Source: Paucibacter sediminis (GTDB lineage Bacteria > Pseudomonadota > Gammaproteobacteria > Burkholderiales > Burkholderiaceae_C). From it: DNA of 64,000 nucleotides. The stretch spans positions 1,902,001-1,966,000 of the forward strand of contig NZ_CP116346.1 in the NCBI RefSeq assembly GCF_030254645.1, written 5' to 3'. Of this stretch, positions 34,806 to 43,257 are shown piece after piece; position 1 is the stretch's first letter, and every line of letters begins with the position of its first letter. Made by a program: the position numbers and the translations under genes. The notes beneath the pieces are model-generated. The model was not told the origin of the DNA and did no database searches. It was given only the letters and a program-made list of their open reading frames with translations.

Positions 34806-36533
34806 ATGAAGATTTACCTGTCTTCGACCCTGGACGATCTGCGCGACTACCGGGCCGGCGTGATGGACGCGCTGCGCAAGGATGGCCATGTGGTGGTGGA
34901 CAGCTACCTCGCCACCCCGCAGCCGACGCTGCAGCAATGCGTGGACGATGTGCGCGGCTGCGACATCTATGTGGGTGTGTTTGCATGGCGTTATGGCTGG
35001 CTGCCGCCCGGCCAGAGCCAGTCCATCACCGAGCTGGAATACCGCGCCGCGCTCGACGCCGGCAAGCCGCGGCTGATCTTTCTGCGCCCGCGCAAGGGCT
35101 GGCCGGGCGAGTATTTCGAGGAAGACAGCGAGGCCCATGCGCACATCGTCAAGCTGCGCCAGGAGCTGGGCGACGGCACGGCCCAGACCAGCAACCAGTT
35201 CAGCGACCCGAGCGACCTGGCCCTCAAGGTCAGCCAGGCCCTGCACGAGCAGGAGCGCCGGCAGGCCGGTGCGGGCGAGGCGGTGCGGCGCGAGCAGGCG
35301 GCCGGGCGCGGCAACTCGCTGATGGAGCCCTCGGCGCCGCCGCATCCGCAGCGCCTGGCCTGTGGCCTGCTGCTGCTGGGCGTGCGCGGCAGCGACGACG
35401 CCGCCCTGCAGCGCCTGCGCGACGCCATGCCGCCGGCCTGGCATTGCCAGGCGCGCGCCTGGACACCCGAGTCCGACGCCGAGCTGGCGACGCTCGATGC
35501 GCTGGCGGCGCGCGCGCGCTCGGTGGCGCTGCTGCTGAGCCCGGCCTCGCTGGCGCGCCTGCAGGCCTCGGCCGCCGGCGCGGAGCTGATGCGCTGGCTG
35601 GGCGAGCGCCTGGGCGGCGCCTTCGTGCTGAACGCCGGCGTGGATGCCGCCGCGCTGCCGCCGGCCTGGCCGGTGCGGCGCGTGCTGCCGGTGGCGCAAT
35701 GGCTGGCCAGCCCGGCCGGCAGCCTGGGCGGCGAGCTCGCCGATCTGCAGGCCGCCCTGCCGGCCGATGAACTGGATCTCGACGACGAGGCCCTGGTGGG
35801 CCTGGCCTGCACCACCATCGCGATGACCGCCGCCGAGGCGCGCGCCCTGGCCGACGCGCCCGAGCAGGTGCGCGATCGCCTGGGCGCCGACGCCTATGCC
35901 TATTTCCAGGATGTCACGGCCCGGCTCGCCGGCGCCGGCAGCGACTGGACCGCGCGCTACGGCGCGCAGCGCGGCCAGTGGCGGCCCTTCGGCGCGCGCA
36001 GCGCCGACGAGCTGCTGGCCGATGCCGTCACGCGCCTCAACAGCCAGCCCTTTCTGGCGCGCCAGGAGCATGCGGCGCTGGCCGGCAACCGCGTGCGCCT
36101 GCGGCCCTATCCCTTCGACCCGCTGCGCCTGCAGGAGGGCATGCCCGCCGCCAGCGCCTACGAGGCGGCGCGTGCGCGCGGCTGCCTGGTGCTGATCGAC
36201 GAGCTCTCGATGCTGCATCCCGATCTGCGGCCCTATGCCTCGATGTTCGTCAGCGATGCCAATGTCAGCGTGGCCACGCTCTCGCCGCTGGACCCGGCCG
36301 CCACCGCGCTCGACAAGCTCGTCAGCGTGGCCGGCCCCTTCAATGTCGGCGCGCTGGTGGACCGCTTCGGCAGCAAGCTCGACCCGCGCTGCGAGCTGTC
36401 CATCAACAGCAGCGCAAGGCTGCGGCGCTGGCTGCGCCTGGCCATCCCCGAGACCCTGGCCGTCACCGACGCCCAGGCCGCCGACCCTGAGCGCCGCGCC
36501 GCCTTCAAGCGCCTGGCCTTCGGCGCCCCATGA
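34806..36533 (+). CDS. DUF4062 domain protein, partner of the TIR-STAND protein
   Basis: 575 residues, preceded by AGGGAG. Residues 1-150 are a DUF4062 domain (KIYLSSTLDDLRDYRAGVMD, CDIYVGVFAWRYGW, SITELEYRAALDAGKPRLIF), a TIR/SLOG-like fold common at the N-terminus of NLR-like STAND proteins. Residues 180-310 hold a second alternating alpha/beta region (LACGLLLLGVRG, SVALLLSPASLARL). The C-terminus includes GCLVLIDELSMLHPDLRPYA, Walker-B-like but without a P-loop. It overlaps the 1330-residue protein by 4 bp, so the two should be made together. A role as adaptor or signal-generating component is inferred. Confidence 0.85.
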   Translation: MKIYLSSTLDDLRDYRAGVMDALRKDGHVVVDSYLATPQPTLQQCVDDVRGCDIYVGVFAWRYGWLPPGQSQSITELEYRAALDAGKPRLIFLRPRKGWPGEYFEEDSEAHAHIVKLRQELGDGTAQTSNQFSDPSDLALKVSQALHEQERRQAGAGEAVRREQAAGRGNSLMEPSAPPHPQRLACGLLLLGVRGSDDAALQRLRDAMPPAWHCQARAWTPESDAELATLDALAARARSVALLLSPASLARLQASAAGAELMRWLGERLGGAFVLNAGVDAAALPPAWPVRRVLPVAQWLASPAGSLGGELADLQAALPADELDLDDEALVGLACTTIAMTAAEARALADAPEQVRDRLGADAYAYFQDVTARLAGAGSDWTARYGAQRGQWRPFGARSADELLADAVTRLNSQPFLARQEHAALAGNRVRLRPYPFDPLRLQEGMPAASAYEAARARGCLVLIDELSMLHPDLRPYASMFVSDANVSVATLSPLDPAATALDKLVSVAGPFNVGALVDRFGSKLDPRCELSINSSARLRRWLRLAIPETLAVTDAQAADPERRAAFKRLAFGAP

Positions 36534-39500
36534 TCTACACCTTCTATTCCTTCAAGGGCGGGGTGGGCCGCTCGATGGCGCTGGCCAATGTGGCGGACCG
36601 CCTGGCGCGCCGCGGCATGCGCGTGCTGGCGATCGATTTCGACCTCGAAGCGCCGGGCCTGGAGCGCTACTACCCGATCGACAAGGACGCCGCGCTCGCC
36701 AACCCCGGCCTGATCGACCTGCTGCGCGCCTTCAAGGACAGCCTGGCGGGCCGCGGCGAGTCGCTCGAGGCGGGCGCCTTCCGCAATCTGGCGCGCTTCG
36801 TGTTCCCGATCTACGAGCGCGTCGGCGAGGGCGGGCGGCTGGACCTGCTGACCGCCGGCTGCCGCAGCCCGGGCGAGGGCCTGCGGCGTTATGCGCTGGA
36901 GGTTCGCACCTTCGACTGGCAGGACTTCTACTACAACTGGGAGGGCGAGGCCTTCTTCGAATGGTTGCGCCGCGAGCTCACCGGCCCGCAGGGGCGCTAC
37001 GACGCGGTGCTGGTGGACTCGCGCACCGGCGTCACCGAGATGGGCGGGGTGTGCGCCTACCAGCTCGCCGACGTGGTGGTGATGATGAGCGCCGCAAACC
37101 ACCAGAACCTGCAGGGCACGCTGGACGTGGCGCGCGACTTCTGCTCGGCGCCGGTGATGGCGCTGCGCCATGGCCGGCCGCTCGAGCTGCTGGTGGTGCC
37201 GGCGCGCATCGAGCAGCGCGACCCGGCCCTGCTGAAGGCCTTCTACCAGCGCTTCCAGGAAACCTTCGAGGGCCAGATCCCGGCCGTGCTGGCGGGCGTG
37301 TCGGCCGAGTCGCTGGCGATTCCCTACGAGCCCGAGTACGCCTTCGAGGAAGTGGTGGTGACCGACCCGGCGCGGCGCGAGCGCCTAGCCAGCATCGGCG
37401 CCGCCTACGAATGCCTGGCCGACGCGCTGGTGATGCTGGGCGATGGCGCGATGCTGCGCCTGCAGCCGGCGGCGCGCGCGGCGCTGTGGCCGGCGCGGCC
37501 CGAGCCGGGCGATGACGCGGCCGCCGCCGCCGCGCCGCCGGCGCCCGGCACCGAGACCACGCTGCGCTACGACCCGACGCGCCGCTTCGCCGACTACGAC
37601 GCCTTCATCTCGCGCGGCAGCGCCGCGCCGCTGGCCGAGGCGCTGGAGCAGGCGCTGCGGCGCTGCGGCGTGCGCGTCTATCTCGACAATTCGGCCCTGG
37701 TGCCGGGCGAGAGCTGGTCGCAGGCCACCGCCCAGGCCCTGCACCACAGCCGCCATCTGCTGCTGTGCCTGGACGCCGGCGGGCTCTCGCCCTGGCAGAA
37801 GCGCGAGGTCGAGCAGGCGCGCACCGCCGCCCAGGCCGTGCATGTGCTGCCGGTGCTGCTGCCCGGCGCCGAGCCCGAGCTGCTGGCGCTGGCGCTGCGC
37901 GGCATGGCCGATCTGCAGCCGGTGGACCTGCGCGGCTGGCCCGAGCGACAGGTGGAATTCGACCTGCTGGTGCAGCAGCTGAACCAGCGCGTGGGCGCCG
38001 AGGCCGCCGCGGCCGCGCCCACCGCCAGCTTCAATCCCTATGCCGGCCTGGCGCCTGGCGGCGAGGCCCATGCCGGCCTGCTCGACCTGCCCGAGGCGGC
38101 GCTGCAGGCCCTGCTGCAGGGCCTGGGCGAGCTGCACGGCATGCAGCTGCTGGGCCCCTCGGGCGTGGGCAAGACCACCCTGGTGGCCAGCGGCCTGCTG
38201 CCGGCGTTGCGGCGCGGCGCGCTGGGCCTGCCGGCTCCCGAGCTGCTGTGGATCGATGCGCGCCTGCAGCCCGACTGGTTGGCGCAGTGGCAGGCTCCTG
38301 AAGTCGAGGCGTCGCCGCGCATCACCATCGTCGATCACGCCGACGAGCTGCCGGCCGGCCTGAGCATGGACGATGGGCGTGCCGATCTGCCGCGTGCCGC
38401 CTGGCTGGCCGAGCTGCAGCGCGTGATGGCCGGTGCCGGGCCGGCCGCGCGCCTGCTGCTGATCGGCCGCCATGGCCTGCCGGCCTGGCCCGGCCGCAGC
38501 GTCGAGCTGCATGCCGTCGCCGCGCCGCCCGAACGCCCGCGCCTGGACGTGCCGGCGCTGCGCACCGGCATGGCCTTCGAACCCGGCCTGCTGGAGCGCC
38601 TGGAGGCCGACCTGCAGCTGGGCTGCGAGCCGCTCAGCCTGGGCCAGCTGCTGCTGCCGGGCCTGTGGGACAGCGCGCGCCATGGCTTTCTGGCCAACGA
38701 AAGCTATGCCGCGCGCGGCGGCGTGCCCGCCGCCTATGCCGCCCATGTGGACGCGGCGCTGGCGCGCAACCCGGCGCCGCTGCGCGCGCGCGCCGAGGGC
38801 CTGCTGCTGTGGCTGCTGCAGCTGGGCGGCGAGGCCGCCTGGGCCTGGCGCAGCAGCAGCTGGCAGCGTGTCAGCCAGCTGCGCGGGCACGATGCGAACG
38901 CCGCGCCGGCGCTGTTCTGGTTGGTGCGCGAGCGGGTGCTGCATCTCGAGCAGCGCGACGGCGAACTGCAGCTGCAGCTGCTGTGGCCGCTGCCGCCGGC
39001 CTCCTGCCCGGCCCTGCAGCGCCTGCTGGACGAGCATGGCCCGCAGCTGCGCCTGCGCGGTGCGCTCGCCTTCGCGCAGGAGCGCTGGCAGCGCGCCGAG
39101 CGCGACCCGGCCTCGCTGCTCACCGGCCAGGCGCTGCGCGATGCCCAGGGCCTGGTGGACGGCTGGGATGCCCATCTGACCCAGGACATGGTCGACTATG
39201 TGCAGGCCAGCCAGCAAAGCCTGCTGGAGGCCGGCCGGCAGGCGGCCGCGCAGGCGGTGGCCCAGGTGCGGCAGCGCCGCCATGTGCTGGTGGGCGTGCT
39301 GGTGGCCGCGCTGGGCGTGGGCGGCTTTGTCTGGACGCGCGGCCGCAGCCACGACGCGGAGCTCGCCCAGACCACCATGCAGGCGGCCGAACGCGTGCAG
39401 GAAAGCAAGACCGAGGGCGCGCGCGCCGCGGTGGCGATCGCCCAGGTCACCAGCGATGGCTCGGCGCGCCAGGCCGCCGAGTCGCTGCGCGGGCGGCGCG

Positions 39501-40522
39501 TGGCGATCCAGTACAGCGGTGCCTGCGAGCTGGGCCTGATGAACACGCTGGCGACGGCGCTCACCGCGCTGGGCGCGAATGTCGATGCGCCGCAGTATGT
39601 CGAGGCGCCGCTGCCCGGCGAGCTGCGCTACACCAGCGGCCACCAGGTGGCGCGCGATCTGCAGACCGTGCTGGGCGATCTGCTCGGCTCGATGGGGCTG
39701 AGCTTCCGCCCGGCGCTGAAGGAGCTGCCGGGCGAGCGGGGTGCGCCGCTGCTGCTGGCCCTGCCCGAACTCAGCCGCCTGCCCAATCCGCGCAGCGGCG
39801 AGGCGCGTGAGGGCCGCGATGGCAACACCCTGCTGCTGGTGCCGGCCGGCTGCGCCACGCTGGGCTCGGAGCGCGCGGCGCGCGAGTTGCTGATGCGCAG
39901 CCTGGGGGTGCGCTACATCAGCCTGTTCGACAACGACAAGCCGCTCGCGCACCGCTGGCTGGACGCCTACTATGTGCAGCGCACCGAGGTCACGAACGCG
40001 CAGTTCGGCCGCTATGTCGCGCAGGCCTGCGCCGAGCAGCCGGCCAGCTCGGCCAGCTCGGCCTGCCCTGCGGCCTGGAACGCGCGCGGCAAGCCCGATG
40101 AACCGGCGCGTTACCTCAGCTGGCAGGCCGCCGACGCCTATTGCCGCTGGATCGGCGGCCGCCTGCCCAGCGAGGAGGAATGGGAGAAGGCGGCGCGCGG
40201 CGTCGACGGCCGCCAATGGCCCTGGGGCAACGAGCCCGACGCCAAGCGCTTCCATGGCGAGCGCAATGCGCGCCGCCTGCTCGCCGCGGTGGGCAGCTAC
40301 CCGGCCGGCAACAGCCCCTATGGCGCGGCCGACATGGCCGGCAATCTCTGGGAGCTCACCGCCTCGCCCTGGGGCGAAGGCTCGCATGTGATGAAGGGCG
40401 GCTCCTACCTGAACGACCTGGCCGAGGCGCGCGCCTCGCTGCGCTGGTCCAGCAGCGACGAGGCGCGCGGCGCCGACTACCTGGGCTTCCGCTGCGTGGT
40501 CGACTACCGCAGCCTGCGCTGA
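36530..40522 (+). CDS. KGGVGR ATPase - TIR - STAND NTPase - TM - FGE-like multidomain protein
   Basis: 1330 residues in one frame. (1) About 1-300: MinD/ParA-like ATPase with variant P-loop KGGVGRS (9-15) and VLVDSRTG (Asp163). (2) About 353-485: TIR domain (YDAFISRG, VYLDNSALVPGESW, SRHLLLCLD) with SPWQKREVEQA placing Glu426 where TIR NADases have their catalytic Glu. (3) About 500-915: nSTAND-type NTPase opening FNPYAGLAPG, Walker A GPSGVGKT (542-549), Walker B-like ITIVDHADE (599-607). (4) One membrane helix, about 919-937. (5) About 945-1090: unassigned. (6) 1098-1330: formylglycine-generating-enzyme/C-type-lectin-like domain (YVQRTEVTNAQFGRYV, GGRLPSEEEWEKAARG, MAGNLWELTASPWG, GFRCV). 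It is probably a signal-transducing NTPase of a conflict/defence system. Confidence 0.9.
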   Translation: MIYTFYSFKGGVGRSMALANVADRLARRGMRVLAIDFDLEAPGLERYYPIDKDAALANPGLIDLLRAFKDSLAGRGESLEAGAFRNLARFVFPIYERVGEGGRLDLLTAGCRSPGEGLRRYALEVRTFDWQDFYYNWEGEAFFEWLRRELTGPQGRYDAVLVDSRTGVTEMGGVCAYQLADVVVMMSAANHQNLQGTLDVARDFCSAPVMALRHGRPLELLVVPARIEQRDPALLKAFYQRFQETFEGQIPAVLAGVSAESLAIPYEPEYAFEEVVVTDPARRERLASIGAAYECLADALVMLGDGAMLRLQPAARAALWPARPEPGDDAAAAAAPPAPGTETTLRYDPTRRFADYDAFISRGSAAPLAEALEQALRRCGVRVYLDNSALVPGESWSQATAQALHHSRHLLLCLDAGGLSPWQKREVEQARTAAQAVHVLPVLLPGAEPELLALALRGMADLQPVDLRGWPERQVEFDLLVQQLNQRVGAEAAAAAPTASFNPYAGLAPGGEAHAGLLDLPEAALQALLQGLGELHGMQLLGPSGVGKTTLVASGLLPALRRGALGLPAPELLWIDARLQPDWLAQWQAPEVEASPRITIVDHADELPAGLSMDDGRADLPRAAWLAELQRVMAGAGPAARLLLIGRHGLPAWPGRSVELHAVAAPPERPRLDVPALRTGMAFEPGLLERLEADLQLGCEPLSLGQLLLPGLWDSARHGFLANESYAARGGVPAAYAAHVDAALARNPAPLRARAEGLLLWLLQLGGEAAWAWRSSSWQRVSQLRGHDANAAPALFWLVRERVLHLEQRDGELQLQLLWPLPPASCPALQRLLDEHGPQLRLRGALAFAQERWQRAERDPASLLTGQALRDAQGLVDGWDAHLTQDMVDYVQASQQSLLEAGRQAAAQAVAQVRQRRHVLVGVLVAALGVGGFVWTRGRSHDAELAQTTMQAAERVQESKTEGARAAVAIAQVTSDGSARQAAESLRGRRVAIQYSGACELGLMNTLATALTALGANVDAPQYVEAPLPGELRYTSGHQVARDLQTVLGDLLGSMGLSFRPALKELPGERGAPLLLALPELSRLPNPRSGEAREGRDGNTLLLVPAGCATLGSERAARELLMRSLGVRYISLFDNDKPLAHRWLDAYYVQRTEVTNAQFGRYVAQACAEQPASSASSACPAAWNARGKPDEPARYLSWQAADAYCRWIGGRLPSEEEWEKAARGVDGRQWPWGNEPDAKRFHGERNARRLLAAVGSYPAGNSPYGAADMAGNLWELTASPWGEGSHVMKGGSYLNDLAEARASLRWSSSDEARGADYLGFRCVVDYRSLR

Positions 40523-40553
40523 GCTGTTGATTCGTCGCGACGGTTGTCTATCC

Positions 40554-40588
40554 GTCGCCCGGTGGCGGCGGCCGGGCGACTCGTTTCC
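40554..40588 (+). terminator. Candidate terminator after the multidomain gene
   Basis: GTCGCCCGG (40554-40562) and CCGGGCGAC (40572-40580) form a perfect 9-bp stem with a 9-nt loop, followed by TCGTTTCC. The T tract is interrupted, so efficiency is uncertain. Confidence 0.4.
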
Positions 40589-40621
40589 TATCGTGCTCCC
40601 ATGTTCAACAAGGAGCACGAC

Positions 40622-41206
40622 ATGAGCAGCCACCTCAGCTTGGAGGCGCAGCGCGCCGAATTTGCGCAGCGCCGCTTTCTCGCCATGCCCCTGGCCGGCA
40701 CCCTGGCCTGGGCGCTGATCGGCGTGGTGGGCGCCACCTGCAGCGTGCGCACCGCGGTGCTGACCCTCTACCTCGCCACCGGGGCCATCTTCTACCTGGG
40801 CCTGCTGATCGCGCGCTTCACCGGCGAGGACCTGCTGGGCCGGCGGCGGCCCCGCAACAGCTTCGACCGCCTATTCATGCTCGGCATGCTGCAGGCGCTG
40901 CTGGTGTTCGCGATTGCGCTGCCCTTCGGCATGCAGGACGCCAGCTCCCTGCCGCTCAGCATCGGCATCCTGGCCGGGCTGATGTGGCTGCCCTTCTCTT
41001 GGATCATCCAGCACTGGATCGGCGTGGCCCACGCGCTGGCGCGCACCGCGCTGATCCTGCTCGCCTGGCTGTGCTGCCCCGGCCAGCGCTTCGTGCTGAT
41101 CCCGGCCCTGGTGGTGCTGGTCTACCTCGCCACCATGCTGGTGCTGGAAGCACGCTGGCGGCGCCGGCTGCCATCCATCCCGCCGCAGCCACAGTTCGCC
41201 GCATGA
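40622..41206 (+). CDS. Hypothetical integral membrane protein
   Basis: 194 residues from ATG 40622, selected because AAGGAG lies 6-7 nt upstream; ATG 40601 is an alternative. Six hydrophobic segments are visible (PLAGTLAWALIGVVGATC, VLTLYLATGAIFYLGLLIA, MLGMLQALLVFAIALPFGM, LSIGILAGLMWLPFSW, ALARTALILLAWLCC, VLIPALVVLVYLATMLVL). No catalytic motif is seen and I do not recognise the family with confidence. It lies between the TIR-STAND gene and the subtilase gene on the same strand. Confidence 0.75.
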   Translation: MSSHLSLEAQRAEFAQRRFLAMPLAGTLAWALIGVVGATCSVRTAVLTLYLATGAIFYLGLLIARFTGEDLLGRRRPRNSFDRLFMLGMLQALLVFAIALPFGMQDASSLPLSIGILAGLMWLPFSWIIQHWIGVAHALARTALILLAWLCCPGQRFVLIPALVVLVYLATMLVLEARWRRRLPSIPPQPQFAA

Positions 41207-41270
41207 CCAAGGCCACCGGGGTGGTGCGCCGCTATCGTGCGCCCACCTTGTTCATTGCATTGCTGCGACC

Positions 41271-43124
41271 ATGAAAAAACCTCTGATGACCACCCTGTCC
41301 GCCGGCCTGGTGCTGGCCTCTCTTGCCGCGGGCGCACAGACGCCGGGCCCGGCCGCCACCCAGCTCGCGCCGCAGGCCGAGCGCCAGGTGGTGACACGCG
41401 CCGACCAGCTGCCGCGCCGCAGCCGCACGCTGGAGCAGCTGCCCAGCGACTACCTGGCGGCGCCGCTGAGCGCCCTGCAGGCACTGGGCGCCAAGCTCGA
41501 GGCCGATGTGCAGGCCGACCTGGCCGGCTACGACATCCGCGATGCCGCGACGCTGCGCGAGTACTACGGCGCCATGGCCACGCTGGCGCAGCTGCGCGGT
41601 GACTGGGCCGCCGTGCCGGCCTGGACGGCCAAGGCGCGTGCGTTGCAGGAAAAGGCCGGCGCCCGCCTCAGCAGCGGCGTGCTGACCGAGCTGCTGGCCC
41701 AGCAGAAGCTGCAGCGGCAGGACAGCGCCTGGCTGCGCGCCGAGGTGCAGCGCCGCTTCGCGGCCATGCCCTGGGCCGATGTGCAGGACAACCTGAAGAG
41801 CACCAAGGGCGGCATCGAGACCTACAACCCGGAGCTGGTGCGCGGCGCCTTCAAGAGCCAGCTGGATGCGATGGCCAAGAACGGCAATCTGGTGCTACCC
41901 GACCAGATGGTGCTGGCCATCATCGGCGCGCGGCTGCAGCTGGAACTGCTGCCGCCCAACCAGGCGGCCATCGTGGCCGGCCTGCAGGCGGTGCTGGACG
42001 CCAACAGCCAGGCCCAGGCCAAGGCCGATCTCTGGACGCCGCGCACCTTTGCGATCCCCGCCGATGCCAAGGCCCAGCCGGTGGTGCTGGCGGTGTGGGA
42101 CTCGGGCGTGGACCTGAACCTCTTCAAGCCCGCCGCCGCGCGCGGCATGGCCTTCGATGCCGAGGGGCAGCCGGCCAAGGATCTGCTGCGCCCGCTGGGC
42201 GAGGCGGCGCCGCGCTGGCCGCAGCTGCGCAGCCTCATCAAGGGCTCGATGGACCAGCGCGCGGCGCTCGACACCCCCGATTCGCGCCAGTTCCGCGGCA
42301 CCATGGCCGGCCTCAAGGCCGATCAGGTGAAGGGCTTCAGCGAGGACATGGCGCTCGCCGGCCTGTATGTGCACGGCACCCATGTGGCCGGCATCGCGGT
42401 GGAGGGCAACCCCTTCGCCCAGGTCTATGCCGGCACCATGTTGTGGAGCGCCGAGAGCGTGCCGCCCAAGCTCAGCGAGCCGCGCGCGCAGGCCGTGGCC
42501 GCCTCCTACCGGGCGATGGTGGCGGGCTTCAAGCAGGCCGGCGTGCGCGTCGTCAACATGAGCTGGCGCTACGGCCCGACCGCCTATGAGGCCGCGCTGG
42601 CCTATCACAACCTGGGCGGCGCGCCCGAGGCGCGCAAGCAGGAGGCGCTGCGCCTGTTCAAGATCGAGCGCGATGCGCTGCGCGAGGCCATCGCCGGGGC
42701 GCCCGAGATCTTCTTCGTGGCCGGCGCCGGCAACGAGGACAACAGCGCCGACTTCCAGGAATACATCCCGGCCGGCCTGGAACTGCCCAATCTGATCACC
42801 GCAGGCGCGGTCGATCACAGCGGCAGCGAGACCAGCTTCTCCACCTTCGGCAAGACGGTGGTGGTGCATGCCAATGGCTTCGAGGTGGACAGCCCGGTGC
42901 CCGGCGGCGAGCGCCTCAAGCTCAGCGGCACCAGCATGGCCAGCCCGCAGGTGGCCAATCTGGCCGCCAAGCTGCTCGCGCTCAAGCCCGCGCTGACGCC
43001 GGTGCAGCTGAAGGCGCTGATCCTGCAGGGCGCCGAGCGCCTGCCCGATGCCGAGGGCAAGCCCGGTCGGGTCAACCTGATCAACCCGCGCAAGAGCGCG
43101 GCGCTGGCCGGCATCCAGCTCTGA
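41271..43124 (+). CDS. Exported S8 family (subtilisin-like) serine peptidase
   Basis: 617 residues with a signal peptide (LMTTLSAGLVLASLAAGAQ). A long pro/unknown region (about 25-265) precedes the subtilase domain. The catalytic triad is intact: Asp in VWDSGVD (about 279), His in YVHGTHVAGI (about 370), Ser in SGTSMASPQVANLAA (about 556). The oxyanion-hole Asn lies in FFVAGAGNEDNS. It should cut proteins in the periplasm or outside the cell. It starts 64 bp after the membrane-protein gene. Whether it belongs with the upstream conflict-type locus is open. Confidence 0.92.
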   Translation: MKKPLMTTLSAGLVLASLAAGAQTPGPAATQLAPQAERQVVTRADQLPRRSRTLEQLPSDYLAAPLSALQALGAKLEADVQADLAGYDIRDAATLREYYGAMATLAQLRGDWAAVPAWTAKARALQEKAGARLSSGVLTELLAQQKLQRQDSAWLRAEVQRRFAAMPWADVQDNLKSTKGGIETYNPELVRGAFKSQLDAMAKNGNLVLPDQMVLAIIGARLQLELLPPNQAAIVAGLQAVLDANSQAQAKADLWTPRTFAIPADAKAQPVVLAVWDSGVDLNLFKPAAARGMAFDAEGQPAKDLLRPLGEAAPRWPQLRSLIKGSMDQRAALDTPDSRQFRGTMAGLKADQVKGFSEDMALAGLYVHGTHVAGIAVEGNPFAQVYAGTMLWSAESVPPKLSEPRAQAVAASYRAMVAGFKQAGVRVVNMSWRYGPTAYEAALAYHNLGGAPEARKQEALRLFKIERDALREAIAGAPEIFFVAGAGNEDNSADFQEYIPAGLELPNLITAGAVDHSGSETSFSTFGKTVVVHANGFEVDSPVPGGERLKLSGTSMASPQVANLAAKLLALKPALTPVQLKALILQGAERLPDAEGKPGRVNLINPRKSAALAGIQL

Positions 43125-43257
43125 GCGGGCGGCTTACAAGTGGATGCAGGGCTCGGGAGGCGGGGCGGCTAGAATCGCGGGTTCGCCTGTGCTGCCGGCG
43201 CTCCCCCTCCCGTAGCAATCCGGCCCGTCGCCGCTCCCCGGCCCGGGCCCTGGGTCC

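Noticed and set aside
37385-40633. 1082-codon open frame antisense to the TIR-STAND gene
   Set aside because: Same reason: low-complexity Gln/Arg/Ala composition and no conserved motif, opposite a protein with many intact domains.
34806-43124. CBASS, Thoeris or other named TIR defence system
   Set aside because: No cyclase, SLOG-effector pair or other hallmark partner gene is present; the architecture does not match the named systems I know.
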